A model generated the notes under the pieces. That model searched no databases. It saw only the letters and a list, made by a program, of their open reading frames with translations, and was not told the origin of the DNA. DNA of 38,261 nucleotides from NCBI GenBank assembly GCA_963785035.1, contig CAWATG010000013.1, positions 1 to 38,261 on the forward strand. The letters are read 5' to 3'. The position numbers and the translations under genes were made by a program. Below, in pieces: positions 26,127 through 35,082 of the stretch (positions are counted from its first letter, which is position 1; the number at the start of each line of letters is the position of its first letter). This stretch comes from CAWATG01 sp963785035. GTDB taxonomy: Bacteria; Actinomycetota; Acidimicrobiia; IMCC26256; CAWATG01.

Positions 26127-26717
26127 TCAGCTCGCCTCGGGAGTTCGAGCGACCCCGTAGTGAATGAGTCGCATCACCTCTGAGCTGACCACGGCGGCGT
26201 CGGGGACACGGTCGGCCGCGAGCTCGTGGATCACCGGGAGGTTGGCAGCACCGGCGATGGCCACCGCGGTCAAAGCTGGATCACTGACACAGAAGTCCCC
26301 GTCTCGCTGCCCATCGGCAAGGATCTCGGCGATCGGCGCGTAGAGCGTGCACTCCAGGCGTGCCGCTACCTCGGGCAGGCGCCCCACGCGACCGAGGTTT
26401 GCCATGACGACCTGGGTAAGTTCCGGCGAGCTGAGCATCGCCGAGATCTGTGCGGTCACGACGGCCTCGAGCTTGTCAAAGTTCGATCCTCGCGCCGCGG
26501 CAGTCCGGACCCGGTCGGCTATGTCGTCGAGCCAGCGACAGATCATGAAACCGAGCAGATCGATCTTGCCCTCGAAGTAGTAGTACAAGGTGGCCCGAGC
26601 AACCCCGGTAGCGGCCGCGATGTCAGCGATGCGAGCGCCGTCTACGCCGTCGCGAGCGAAGATCGGGGCCGCCACGGCGAGCTTCTGTGCCACGTGGTCA
26701 GGGACCGCCTTCGCCAT
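26127..26717 (-). CDS. TetR-family regulator divergent from MMPL exporter
   Basis: TetR-type regulator of 196 aa. The HTH is APIFARDGVDGARIADIAA then TGVARATLYYYFEGKIDLL. ATG 26717 is preceded by GGAAAGG at a normal ribosome-binding distance. It is divergent from the MMPL transporter, the typical arrangement for a local repressor, with a palindrome in the shared region. It converges on the other TetR gene 9 nt away. Confidence 0.9.
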   Translation of the reverse strand: MAKAVPDHVAQKLAVAAPIFARDGVDGARIADIAAATGVARATLYYYFEGKIDLLGFMICRWLDDIADRVRTAAARGSNFDKLEAVVTAQISAMLSSPELTQVVMANLGRVGRLPEVAARLECTLYAPIAEILADGQRDGDFCVSDPALTAVAIAGAANLPVIHELAADRVPDAAVVSSEVMRLIHYGVARTPEAS

Positions 26718-26750
26718 GGCGCGCCTTTCCAGTAGCCTCGCCGCCCTATC

Positions 26751-26765
26751 TAGACGCCGAGTCTA
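26751..26765 (+). promoter_or_regulatory. Palindromic operator and overlapping -10 of MMPL gene
   Basis: TAGAC-GCCGA-GTCTA, a 5-bp-armed dyad, overlaps TATACT (26764-26769), a likely -10 for the MMPL gene. A second dyad CTACGG/CCGTAG lies at 26768-26786. This is the expected kind of site for the divergent TetR. Confidence 0.55.
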
Positions 26766-26866
26766 TACTACGGTTCGGCGCCGTAGCTCGCCCCCGTCGT
26801 TTGCCTGGTTCCGCATGGCTCCTGGATCCCCTCGGCCAGCGTTTCCTTGATCTTGGAGGTTTTCAC

Positions 26867-29110
26867 ATGCTCGAACGTCTCGCGCGGTTCAGCGTACGAC
26901 GGCGGTGGCGGGTCGTGGCGGTGTGGCTCGTGGCGCTCGTCGGGATGGGAGGACTCGCTGCCACCGTGGGAGGTACCACGGCAGACAACTTCAACGTGCC
27001 CGGCACCGAGTCGCAGCGCGCGTTCGACATCCTCGAGAAGCGGTTCCCCGCGCGGGCCGGCGATTCCTTTCAGATCGTGTTCTCCAGTGATCGCGGTCTC
27101 GATGACCCTGACGTCGAGGCGCAGGTCAAGGACGCCCTGAAGCGCTTCGAGGGGCTGGACTACGTAACCGAGATCGAAAGTCCCTACGCGGCTGCAGCGA
27201 ACATCGCGCAGAAAGGCGAGCGGGCAGGAGACGTCGGCTTCGCAACAGCGCAACTCGATCGTCGGGCGTCGACCCTGCCGACATCGTGGGGTGACGAGGT
27301 CCTCGACGCGCGCGCCCAAGCGAACTCGGAGGATCTCCAGGTTGAGCTCGGCGGAGCTGCGATCCAATTCGCGGTGCGCGAGCCACCGGGCGGCACGGCG
27401 GAGCTCATCGGGCTCGGGGCAGCCGTCGTCATCCTGCTCCTGACCTTCGGATCAGTCATTGCTATGGGCCTCCCGATCCTCACCGCGCTCTTTGGGCTTG
27501 GGGTCGGCCTCTCCGCGCTCGCGTTGGTCGAGAACTTTGTCGACGTCGTGGAGGTGGCGCCCGCAATCGCGGTGATGATCGGCATCGGTGTCGGCATCGA
27601 CTATGCGCTCTTCATCGTCACTCGATATCGAAACGGGTTGCACTCCGGGCTCTCGGTCGAAAATGCCATCGCCGTGGCTGTGACAACGGCTGGACGCGCA
27701 GTGATCTTCGCTGGATTCACCGTGGTCATCTCCCTCGGGGGCCTCTTCTTCGTGGGTCTCAGCCTCGTGAACGGAATCGCGATCGCTGCGATGCTCACCG
27801 TCGCGTTCGCCGTGCTGACTTCGATCACGTTGCTTCCGGCGGTACTCGGAGCGATCGGTCATCGCATCGATCATTGGCGGGTGCCGGGGCTGCACCGCGA
27901 CGAGTCGGCGCACCGGGAGACCCTTTGGTTCCGGTGGAGCCGCTTCCTCCAGCGGCGCCCGTGGCCCCCAGCCATCGCGGCTTTGGTTGTCCTGATCGTC
28001 CTCGCGATCCCGGCATTTTCGTTGCGCCTCGGTTCGCAGGATGCCGGTACGGATCCAACCTCCCAGACCACCCGTCAGGCCTATGACCTGTTGGCCCAAG
28101 GCTTCGGCTCCGGGTTCAACGGCCCGTTCCTCGTTGCCGCCAGCTTTTCCGAGAACGGTGATCTTGCGGCCGTGGAAGAGCTCCACGAGCGCATCGCCTC
28201 CGCACCGGGTGTCGCCGAAGTAGCACCGGTCGTTCCCAACACCGATGCCGAGGGCAACGCCGACGCCGCCGTGATGACCGTCTTCCCTTCCACCTCACCT
28301 CAGAGCGTGGAGACCGAGGATCTGCTGAACCGGCTGCGCGACGAGGTGATCCCTCAGTCCATCCGGGGGACGAGCATCGAAGTCGACATCGGTGGGCCGA
28401 CCGCGGTGTTCGTCGACCTCGGCAAGGTGCTCGGAGATCGCCTTCCCCTCTTCATGGGCGGGGTGCTCGTCCTGTCGTTCATCTTGTTGCTCTGCGCATT
28501 CCGTTCCGTGGTGGTGCCGGCCAAGGCCGTGGTGATGAACCTGCTCTCGATCGGGGCGTCGTTCGGCATCGTGGTGGCCGTGTTCCAGTGGGGCTGGTTC
28601 AACGAACTCGTCGGTCTCGACAAGACCATCCCGATTCCGTCGTTCGCTCCGATGATGCTCTTCGCGGTCGTCTTCGGCCTCTCCATGGACTACGAGGTGT
28701 TCCTGATCTCGCGGGTGCACGAGGAGTACCTCCGCACGGGCGACAACTCGCTTTCCGTGGCCGATGGCCTCGCGAGTACCGCCCGGGTCATCACCGCCGC
28801 CGCTTCGATCATGATCATGGTGTTCGGCGCCTTCCTCCTTGACGCGGATCCGATCTTGAAGCTGTTCGGACTCGGGCTCGCGTCGGCGATCCTCATCGAT
28901 GCGACGATCGTTCGGGTGGTCCTCGTGCCGGCGACCATGGAGTTGCTCGAAGACTTCAACTGGTGGATCCCACGCTGGCTCGACCGGATCGTCCCCCATA
29001 TCAGCATCGAGGGCGACAGTGTTGTCGCGCCGGTGGGTGCAGAGACGAGCGGTGACGACACCGACCCAGATTCCGACCCAGACTTGCTGGAGGAGACGGC
29101 AAAGGTCTGA
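26867..29110 (+). CDS. MMPL-family RND transporter
   Basis: Large membrane transporter of 747 aa with two MMPL halves, each with an external loop. N-terminal half: RWRVVAVWLVALVGMGGLAA, GTESQRAFDILEKRFPAR, and the membrane block with IGIGVGIDYALFIVTRYR (conserved Asp-Tyr pair). C-terminal half: VVFGLSMDYEVFLISRVHEEY, the matching motif. ATG 26867 has GGAGG 7 nt upstream. The tail is acidic (about 20 residues, TDPDSDPDLLEE). Family members export lipids or drugs; the local TetR suggests drug or lipid-triggered expression. Confidence 0.93.
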   Translation: MLERLARFSVRRRWRVVAVWLVALVGMGGLAATVGGTTADNFNVPGTESQRAFDILEKRFPARAGDSFQIVFSSDRGLDDPDVEAQVKDALKRFEGLDYVTEIESPYAAAANIAQKGERAGDVGFATAQLDRRASTLPTSWGDEVLDARAQANSEDLQVELGGAAIQFAVREPPGGTAELIGLGAAVVILLLTFGSVIAMGLPILTALFGLGVGLSALALVENFVDVVEVAPAIAVMIGIGVGIDYALFIVTRYRNGLHSGLSVENAIAVAVTTAGRAVIFAGFTVVISLGGLFFVGLSLVNGIAIAAMLTVAFAVLTSITLLPAVLGAIGHRIDHWRVPGLHRDESAHRETLWFRWSRFLQRRPWPPAIAALVVLIVLAIPAFSLRLGSQDAGTDPTSQTTRQAYDLLAQGFGSGFNGPFLVAASFSENGDLAAVEELHERIASAPGVAEVAPVVPNTDAEGNADAAVMTVFPSTSPQSVETEDLLNRLRDEVIPQSIRGTSIEVDIGGPTAVFVDLGKVLGDRLPLFMGGVLVLSFILLLCAFRSVVVPAKAVVMNLLSIGASFGIVVAVFQWGWFNELVGLDKTIPIPSFAPMMLFAVVFGLSMDYEVFLISRVHEEYLRTGDNSLSVADGLASTARVITAAASIMIMVFGAFLLDADPILKLFGLGLASAILIDATIVRVVLVPATMELLEDFNWWIPRWLDRIVPHISIEGDSVVAPVGAETSGDDTDPDSDPDLLEETAKV

Positions 29111-29208
29111 ACCCGTCGCAGGCAGCCAACCTTTGCCGCGCTTCGCCGCCGGTAAGACGAGCTGATTCTCCGCGCCACGATCCGTAGGAAACGCCGTCCT
29201 GCGGCGGG

Positions 29209-30627
29209 TTAGCCCGTTGTCCGTGCCAACTCGGCGGCACTCCAGAAGCCCGGTAGTGGGTCGGCGGTGTAGCCGCCTTTGGCGTAGTGCTTCAGTCGTT
29301 CGAGGGCATCGGCTGACAGCATGTCGACGGCGTCGAAGAAGGTTTCGGGTCCCGCAGCACGTAATGCCGCGTCGCCTTCGCCGGGCCGTTTTGGCAGGCA
29401 ACTGGTCATGAGTACCAACGGGATCGTGTCTCGGGCGCTTCGCAGTGCGCAGGCCTTGCCGAGTGTCTTCCACAACGCGTCATTGCGCGAGAGACCACCG
29501 CGATAGGTGGTGAAGCTACCGGCGACATCGAAGTACCACTCACGGTTATCGGCGTCGGTGGCAACGAATGTGACGCCTGTGCCGGTCTTGGGAATGCGTT
29601 GGTTGCGTCGCGTGAGGGTGAACCCGGCCGCCTCGAGAATCCGTTCGGCTAACCGCTGCGCTGCCATCCCTTCGTCGCCGGCAGGACTGGATGGGAGCGC
29701 TCGCGATTCGAGTTCAGCGGCTTCGTCCGCGACGCGCTGCCGGGCAATGTCCACGTAACTGGGGTCGAGGTCGAATCCGATGTAGCGGCGACCAAGGCGC
29801 GCAGCTGCGACGAGTGATGACCCGCTTCCCATGAACGGATCCAGGATCAGGTCGTCCTTGAACGTGTAGAGGCGAATGAGCTGCTCTGGAAGCTCGACTG
29901 GAAAGGGCGCGGGATGGCCGACGCGCCGTGCGCTTTCGGGCGGGATGGCCCACAGATCCAGCGTGAGCGCCATGAAGTCTTCGGTCAGGATGTCGTTCTC
30001 GTACGGTAGGCCTTCCGCTTCCCGTTGCTTCACGGACCGTGCCCGATCGAAGCGGCCCTTGCTTGCCACGATCACCCGTTCGGTGATGTCGCGGAGGACG
30101 GGATTGGCGGCGCTACGAAATGATCCCCAGGCACATGAGCCGCTCGCGCCTTCGCCCTTCTGCCAGATCAACTCGCCGCGCAGCAGCAGGCCGAGGTCGT
30201 GCTCGAGGATGCGAATCACATCGGCGGACAGGCTGCGATACGGCTTGCGGCCGAGATTCGCAACGTTGACGGCGATTCGACCGCCCGGTTCGAGCTTTCG
30301 CACGCATTCGGCGAAGACGTCGGTGAGCATCGCGAGATATTCGAGGTAGGAGGCCGGGACGCCTTCGCGTTCGAGTTCCTCCTCGTACTGCTTGCCGGCG
30401 AAGTAGGGAGGGGATGTGACGACGAGGGCGACGGAACCATCGGCGATCAAACCCATCGACCGGGCATCACCACAGATAAAAGGCTCGGGGATTTGGGTTG
30501 GGAGTGGAACCTCATTGTCCGTGGACAACTCCGGTGCCCGGAATCGGTCGTAGAACGGCGTTGCGTCATGACTCTCGCGAACCGTGACGCCGAAATTGGA
30601 GGTTGTGGTCTTTCGTCGCGTCGCCAT
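29209..30627 (-). CDS. Site-specific DNA methyltransferase (N6-A or N4-C) with extra C-terminal domain
   Basis: Adenine-N6 or cytosine-N4 DNA methyltransferase of 472 aa. Catalytic motif IV TSPPY (71-75) comes first and the AdoMet-binding motif I DPFMGSGSSLVAAARLGRRYIGFDLD (263-288) later, the order of the beta class. Residues about 320-460 form an additional domain (TFVATDADNREWYFDVAGSF and DALWKTLGKACAL) that is not part of the methyltransferase core. No restriction enzyme gene is adjacent, so it is an orphan or solitary enzyme. ATG 30627 has GAGGA upstream. Confidence 0.88.
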   Translation of the reverse strand: MATRRKTTTSNFGVTVRESHDATPFYDRFRAPELSTDNEVPLPTQIPEPFICGDARSMGLIADGSVALVVTSPPYFAGKQYEEELEREGVPASYLEYLAMLTDVFAECVRKLEPGGRIAVNVANLGRKPYRSLSADVIRILEHDLGLLLRGELIWQKGEGASGSCAWGSFRSAANPVLRDITERVIVASKGRFDRARSVKQREAEGLPYENDILTEDFMALTLDLWAIPPESARRVGHPAPFPVELPEQLIRLYTFKDDLILDPFMGSGSSLVAAARLGRRYIGFDLDPSYVDIARQRVADEAAELESRALPSSPAGDEGMAAQRLAERILEAAGFTLTRRNQRIPKTGTGVTFVATDADNREWYFDVAGSFTTYRGGLSRNDALWKTLGKACALRSARDTIPLVLMTSCLPKRPGEGDAALRAAGPETFFDAVDMLSADALERLKHYAKGGYTADPLPGFWSAAELARTTG

Positions 30628-30655
30628 GTTCGGTCCTCAAATTACATCGTTGTTG

Positions 30656-30722
30656 TTTTCCACACTGTTCTCCACAATCGGGAGGGAAGGTTTTCCACAC
30701 CTGTGGGGAAAGGTGTGGAAAA
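30656..30722 (+). repeat. Cluster of five DnaA-box-like 9-mers in an inverted repeat
   Basis: TTTTCCACA at 30656-30664 and 30691-30699, TTCTCCACA at 30668-30676, and inverse copies TGTGGGGAA at 30702-30710 and TGTGGAAAA at 30714-30722. Each fits the relaxed DnaA-box consensus. The last three form a hairpin TTTTCCACACC/GGTGTGGAAAA with an 10-nt loop. It lies between the Nudix and methyltransferase genes, both minus strand. Confidence 0.6.
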
Positions 30723-30753
30723 GAGGGGATGAGGTGGCGAAAACGGTCGCGAT

Positions 30754-31477
30754 CTATCCGCGTTCGTAGCGCCAACCGTCGTCGGCCATCCACAGGCGAT
30801 GGCGCGGTCCGGCAAGGTGTGGGTCCCCTGATTCGTAGCCTGCGTCGCCGGTCCACAACGCGACCACCGCATCGTCGGTCGAGGCGATGCGCGTCTCGAA
30901 GAATTGCGGCTCGCGTTCGGCGAACGCATTGCAGGCATCGGCGACCGTGGTGAATTGTGAGAGCTGGTGCAGCGTGACCCAGGTGGGTGGTGCGAGCTCG
31001 ATCTCGCCGGCGTCGCGTCGGGCAATTCCGTCGATGGGGCGTACCCATGCATGTTCATGGATTTCGCCTCCGTCGATCGTCACATCACCGAGCGGCGAGG
31101 GAGCAACAAAGAACCAAGTAGAGAACCGTTTTGGTGTGATCGCCGGTGGTAGCCAATGCGCGAAGAGCGAAAGGGATTCGTGGTCCACCACAAGGCCGGC
31201 CTCTTCGGCGGCTTCTCGCACCGCGGCGTTGAGTGCGGCTTCGATCTCGTTGGCTGTGTCGGTGGCGTCCTCGGGATCGACCGCGACCACCTGGGAAAAC
31301 CCACATGCCCCCGAATGCCAGCTTGGAGTTGCGTCGCAGGACGAGAACCTCGACGCCATCGGATCCGTCGCGTAGGAGTACGACGGTTGCGGCGGCGATC
31401 GCTTCGCCCTGTTCACCGGAAGGTTTCGCGCCCAAACGGCGCGCCCATTCGTCGAGCCGATCTGAGGATTTTGTCAT
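30754..31477 (-). CDS. Nudix hydrolase, NUDT19-like (frameshifted)
   Basis: Nudix hydrolase of about 240 aa after restoring one base near 31281. N-terminus AAATVVLLRDGSDGVEVLVLRR and FGGMWVFPGG; the rest in another frame carries VDPEDATDT and the Nudix box with an insert, AALNAAVREAAEEAGLVVD, then HWLPPAITPKRFSTWFFVA. The insert and the last segment recall NUDT19-like acyl-CoA diphosphatases. ATG 31477 has TACAGT 6 nt upstream. Substrate is inferred from similarity only. Confidence 0.85.
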
Positions 31478-31483
31478 CCTCGA

Positions 31484-31489
31484 ACTGTA
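31484..31489 (-). promoter_or_regulatory. -10 element of Nudix gene, leaderless
   Basis: TACAGT on the minus strand, then 6 nt, then ATG 31477. No Shine-Dalgarno sequence. Confidence 0.55.
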
Positions 31490-31523
31490 CCGAGATCTCC
31501 GTCGTCGTGATCCGTGTTGCTAC

Positions 31524-33165
31524 TTATCGGTACGCGGCGCGGTAGCGCTGAATCAGCATGTTCGTGGAGGAATCGTGGTGGAGGTCCGAGTGACTGGTGA
31601 GTTCAGGGACGAGTTGCGCTGAGCGCTCCTTGCCGAGTTCGACGCCCCATTGGTCGAAGGAGTTGATGTTCCAGAGCACGCCTTGGGTGAACACCTTGTG
31701 TTCGTAGGTCGCGATGAGTTGACCGAGCACGTTCGGTGTGAGGCGTGGGGCGAGCAGCGTGCTCGTGGGCTGATTCCCGCGGAACACGCGATGCGGGATC
31801 AGTGCTGAAGGTATCCCCGCAGCCTCGACTTCTGCAGGGGTGCGCCCGAATGCGAGCGCCGCGGTTTGGCCGAAACAGTTCGCCATCAGGAGGTGATGCT
31901 GATGAACGCTGTCGCGTTCGTTCGGGCTGAGAAAGCCGATGAAGTCACAGGGAACGAGGCGCGTTCCCTGATGAAGCAGCTGGAAGAACGCATGCTGACC
32001 GTTGGTCCCGGGTTGGCCCCAGACGATCGGCGCGGTGTCGATCAACACTGCGTTCCCGTCGACGTCGACCGACTTGCCGTTGCTCTCCATCTCGAGTTGC
32101 TGGAGATACGCGGGGAACAGCGCGAGGCGTTCGCTGTACGGAAGGATCGCGAGCGTTGTTGCACCCAGAAAGTTCGTGCACCACACGCCGATCAGCGCCA
32201 TGAGCACCGGCAGGTTCTCAAAGAGCGGTGCGCTGCGAAAGTGCTCGTCCATTGAATGAAAACCAGCGAGCATCGCGTCGAAGTTGTCGGTGCCGATCGC
32301 GATCATCAACGACAGCCCAATCGCTGACGTCAGGGAATAGCGTCCTCCAACCCAATCCCAGAACTCGAACACATTTTCCGGGTCGATACCGAACGCCGTT
32401 GTTGCAGCCGTGTTCGTCGAGAGTGCAACGAAGTGCTGAGCGATTGCCGTGGCCTCACCCGCAGCGTCGGCGGGACGAAGTGCATCGAGAAGCCACACTC
32501 TCGCAGCACGCGCATTCGCCAAGGTTTCCGAGGTCGTGAACGTTTTCGACGCGACAACGAAGAGCGTTGTCTCCGGATCCAAGTCGCGCAACGCGAGACT
32601 GAGTGCGGCGCCGTCCACGTTGGACACGAATCGAACGACAAGGCTTGGATCAGCGAAGTCGACGAGTGCGTCGTAGGCCATCGCTGGTCCGAGGTCTGAA
32701 CCACCGATGCCGATGTTGACGACGGCAGCGGATCGGCTTGCCGGTGAAACCAGTATGGACGCCATTTCGTACGCGGTCACTGAAGACGCGCATCTTGGCC
32801 AACACTGTCTGGCTCTCGGCAATGACGTCGGTCCCATCGACGATGAGCGAATCCGTCGAAGGCATCCGAAGAGCGACGTGCAATGCGGCGCGATGCTCGG
32901 TGACGTTGATGGGATCGCCTCGAAACATCGCGTCGATGTGTGCCCGGAGACCTGATCTCTCAGCGAGCGCCACGAGCAGGTTGATCGTTTCGCTGGTCAG
33001 GCGTTGCTTCGAATAGTCGAGGAAGAGATCGACGGCATCGACATGCAGCGCATCTGCACGCTGAGGTTCCCGACGGAAGAGGGTCCTCAGGTCGGTGGGT
33101 GCCAAGGCCGAGCGATGTGCGAGGAGATCCTGCCATTCCCGGGTCTCTGTGATCGGCGACGACAT
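31524..33165 (-). CDS. pgi: Glucose-6-phosphate isomerase (frameshifted)
   Basis: Glucose-6-phosphate to fructose-6-phosphate isomerase of glycolysis. The N-terminal part (ETREWQDLLAHRSALAP, LFLDYSKQRLTSETI, VNVTEHRAALHVALR-like segment, VRNGVHTGFTGKPI) and the C-terminal part (AAVVNIGIGGSDLGPAMAY, VASKTFTTSETL, FEFWDWVGGRYSLTSAIGL, HQHHLLMANCFGQ, SFDQWGVELGK) are in two frames. Removing one base near 32730 joins them, giving about 546 aa, the E. coli-like size. ATG 33165 has GGAGG 5 nt upstream. Divergent from the glucokinase gene. Confidence 0.95.
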
Positions 33166-33265
33166 GGATCCTCCGCTGGGTGGAATTGCCTCACGATACG
33201 GTGGACCGCCGCTCTGTGCGAAGGACTGCGCGTGAAGATCCGTCAGGCCGCCAGTGTTGGCGACC

Positions 33266-33271
33266 GATAAT
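33266..33271 (+). promoter_or_regulatory. -10 element of ppgK, leaderless
   Basis: GATAAT, then exactly 6 nt, then ATG 33278. No ribosome-binding site. The divergent pgi promoter lies in the same 112-bp region. Confidence 0.55.
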
Positions 33272-33277
33272 GCACCT

Positions 33278-34037
33278 ATGACGGACCAGTCCAGAACGTA
33301 TCTCGGCGTCGATGTCGGTGGCTCGGGAATCAAAGGCGCTGTAGTTGACGTGGAGAGCGGAATGCTCGTGGTCGAGCGGTACCGCATCCCGACACCGCAG
33401 CCGGCGACACCCGATGCGGTCGGAGCGGCAGTTGGGTCGATCGTCGAGCATTTCGAGTTGGCGCGGTCCTGTCGGTGTGGCGGTGCCGGCAGTGGTCAAG
33501 GACGGGATCACCAAGACCGCGGCCAATGTCGATGACGCCTGGATCAACTGTGACGCCGGTTCGCTCTTTGGTACCCATGTCGGGTCCCGCGTGACGGTCC
33601 TCAACGATGCGGACGCCGGAGGCATTGCGGAGGTCACATTCGGTGCGGCTCGAGCACGAAGTGGGCTGGTGATCATGGTCACGCTCGGGACCGGCATTGG
33701 CGTGGCGTTGGTCTCCGACGGTCAACTCGTCCCGAACTCAGAGCTTGGACATCTGGAGGTCCGTGGCGTCAAGGCGGAGCATCGGGCAGCCGACAGTGCA
33801 CGTGAGCGTGACGAGTTGTCGTGGAAGCAGTACGCACGGCGGGTCGACGAGTTCCTGCACGCCTTGCATGCGCTCATGTGGCCGGATCTCTTCGTGATCG
33901 GCGGTGGGGTGAGCAAACGAGCGGACAAGTTCGTTCCGCTGTTGACGGTTCCCGTCGAGACGGTCGCCGCCGAGCTGGTGAACAACGCCGGGATCGTGGG
34001 GGCTGCATTGGCGGCGCACCGAGCGGCAGGTCGATAA
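33278..34037 (+). CDS. ppgK: Polyphosphate glucokinase, ROK family (frameshifted)
   Basis: Phosphorylates glucose using polyphosphate or ATP. ATP/polyP motif LGVDVGGSGIKGAVVD at the N-terminus, VGVAVPAVV, LNDADAGGIAE, GLVIMVTLGTGIGVAL and the PPGK signature NSELGHLEVRG; C-terminal WPDLFVIGGGVSKRADKF. A frame change near 33459 is repaired by removing one T (FEWRGPVGV), giving about 252 aa, the normal length for actinobacterial PPGK. Divergent from pgi, so both control entry of glucose into glycolysis. Confidence 0.92.
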
Positions 34038-34104
34038 CCCGGTACCGCGGGTGTCGGCCGGTAGTTCGGCCCCAATTGGTCCCGGTCTCGGGAGACGTCG
34101 CCGG

Positions 34105-34110
34105 TACGAT
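34105..34110 (+). promoter_or_regulatory. -10 element of pheA, leaderless
   Basis: TACGAT, then exactly 6 nt, then GTG 34117; no Shine-Dalgarno sequence. The ATG at 34109 is out of frame. Confidence 0.55.
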
Positions 34111-34116
34111 GCCTTC

Positions 34117-35082
34117 GTGATCCTCGCGTATTTCGGGCCAACCGGAACATTTACCGAAGAAGCCGTGCTCTCGCAGGAGGATCTCTCCGTATTCGAACGC
34201 GTCGGGTATGCATCGATTCCTGAGGTGCTCGCTGCGGTGGAGTCTGGTGGCGCTGAGCTGGGAATGGTGCCGCTGGAGAATTCGATCGAGGGTTCGGTTC
34301 CGATCACGCTGGATACGTTGGCGTTCGAGAGCGGTCTTCTGATTCAGCGTGAGGTTGATCTTCCAATCACGCTTGTTCTCGCTGCGCGACGGGGAATCAC
34401 CATCGGCGACATCAAGACAGTGCACGCATTTCCGCACGCCAGCGCGCAATGCCGAGGGTGGATGGCGATGGCACTTCCGAACGTCGTGTTAGCAGCAGCC
34501 AATTCGAATGCGGATGCGGCACGTGTTGCGTCACGTTCGAAGAAGACCGATGTCGGCGCGCTTGCGAATCGTTTTGCTGCTGAGGTCTACGGCCTTGACG
34601 TGTTGGCATCAGGCGTTGAGGATCATCCCGACAACCAGACTCGCTTCGTGTTGGTTGGGCGCGGAATTCCTGCTCCAACGGGTCATGACAAGACGTCGAT
34701 CGTGTGCTTTCAACGCGCGGACAAGCCAGGTTCGTTGCTCGCCATCCTCTCGGAGTTTGCTGCGCGTTCGATCAACCTGACCAAGGTCGAGTCGCGTCCT
34801 ACCAAACAAAACCTCGGTGATTACTGCTTCATTATCGACTTCGAAGGACATGTGATCGACGAGCCTGTCGCGGATTGTCTTCGCAATCTCAGCGCGAAAC
34901 AGGCTGAGGTGAAGTTTCTCGGCTCCTACCCAGTCGCCGGCGAAGCAGATGCGCGCGCGCGTCGGCACGCGCATGGAACAGCCTGGAAAAATGCGGGTCG
35001 TTGGATCAAGCGAATTGCGTGCACAGATTCGCGATACCCCAGGAATTACATCGTGAACGGAGAAGCAGGAATGACCGCGTGA
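34117..35082 (+). CDS. pheA: Prephenate dehydratase
   Basis: Converts prephenate to phenylpyruvate in phenylalanine synthesis; 321 aa. The catalytic domain has AYFGPTGTFTEEAVL, GMVPLENSIEGSVP, HAFPHASAQC and the conserved TRF in NQTRFVLVGR. An ACT regulatory domain follows: KTSIVCFQRADKPGSLLAIL and the Phe-binding motif KVESRPTKQNLGDYCF. An unusual basic tail of about 40 residues ends the protein. GTG 34117 is set by the leaderless -10. Its stop overlaps the serS start. Confidence 0.93.
   Translation: MILAYFGPTGTFTEEAVLSQEDLSVFERVGYASIPEVLAAVESGGAELGMVPLENSIEGSVPITLDTLAFESGLLIQREVDLPITLVLAARRGITIGDIKTVHAFPHASAQCRGWMAMALPNVVLAAANSNADAARVASRSKKTDVGALANRFAAEVYGLDVLASGVEDHPDNQTRFVLVGRGIPAPTGHDKTSIVCFQRADKPGSLLAILSEFAARSINLTKVESRPTKQNLGDYCFIIDFEGHVIDEPVADCLRNLSAKQAEVKFLGSYPVAGEADARARRHAHGTAWKNAGRWIKRIACTDSRYPRNYIVNGEAGMTA

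Noticed and set aside
30656..30722. Intrinsic terminator of the Nudix gene
   Set aside because: The hairpin has no T-run in the minus direction, and three of its five boxes are not part of a simple stem.
22534..30753. Defence island or prophage
   Set aside because: No integrase, phage genes, restriction nuclease or CRISPR repeats were seen; the methyltransferase is solitary.
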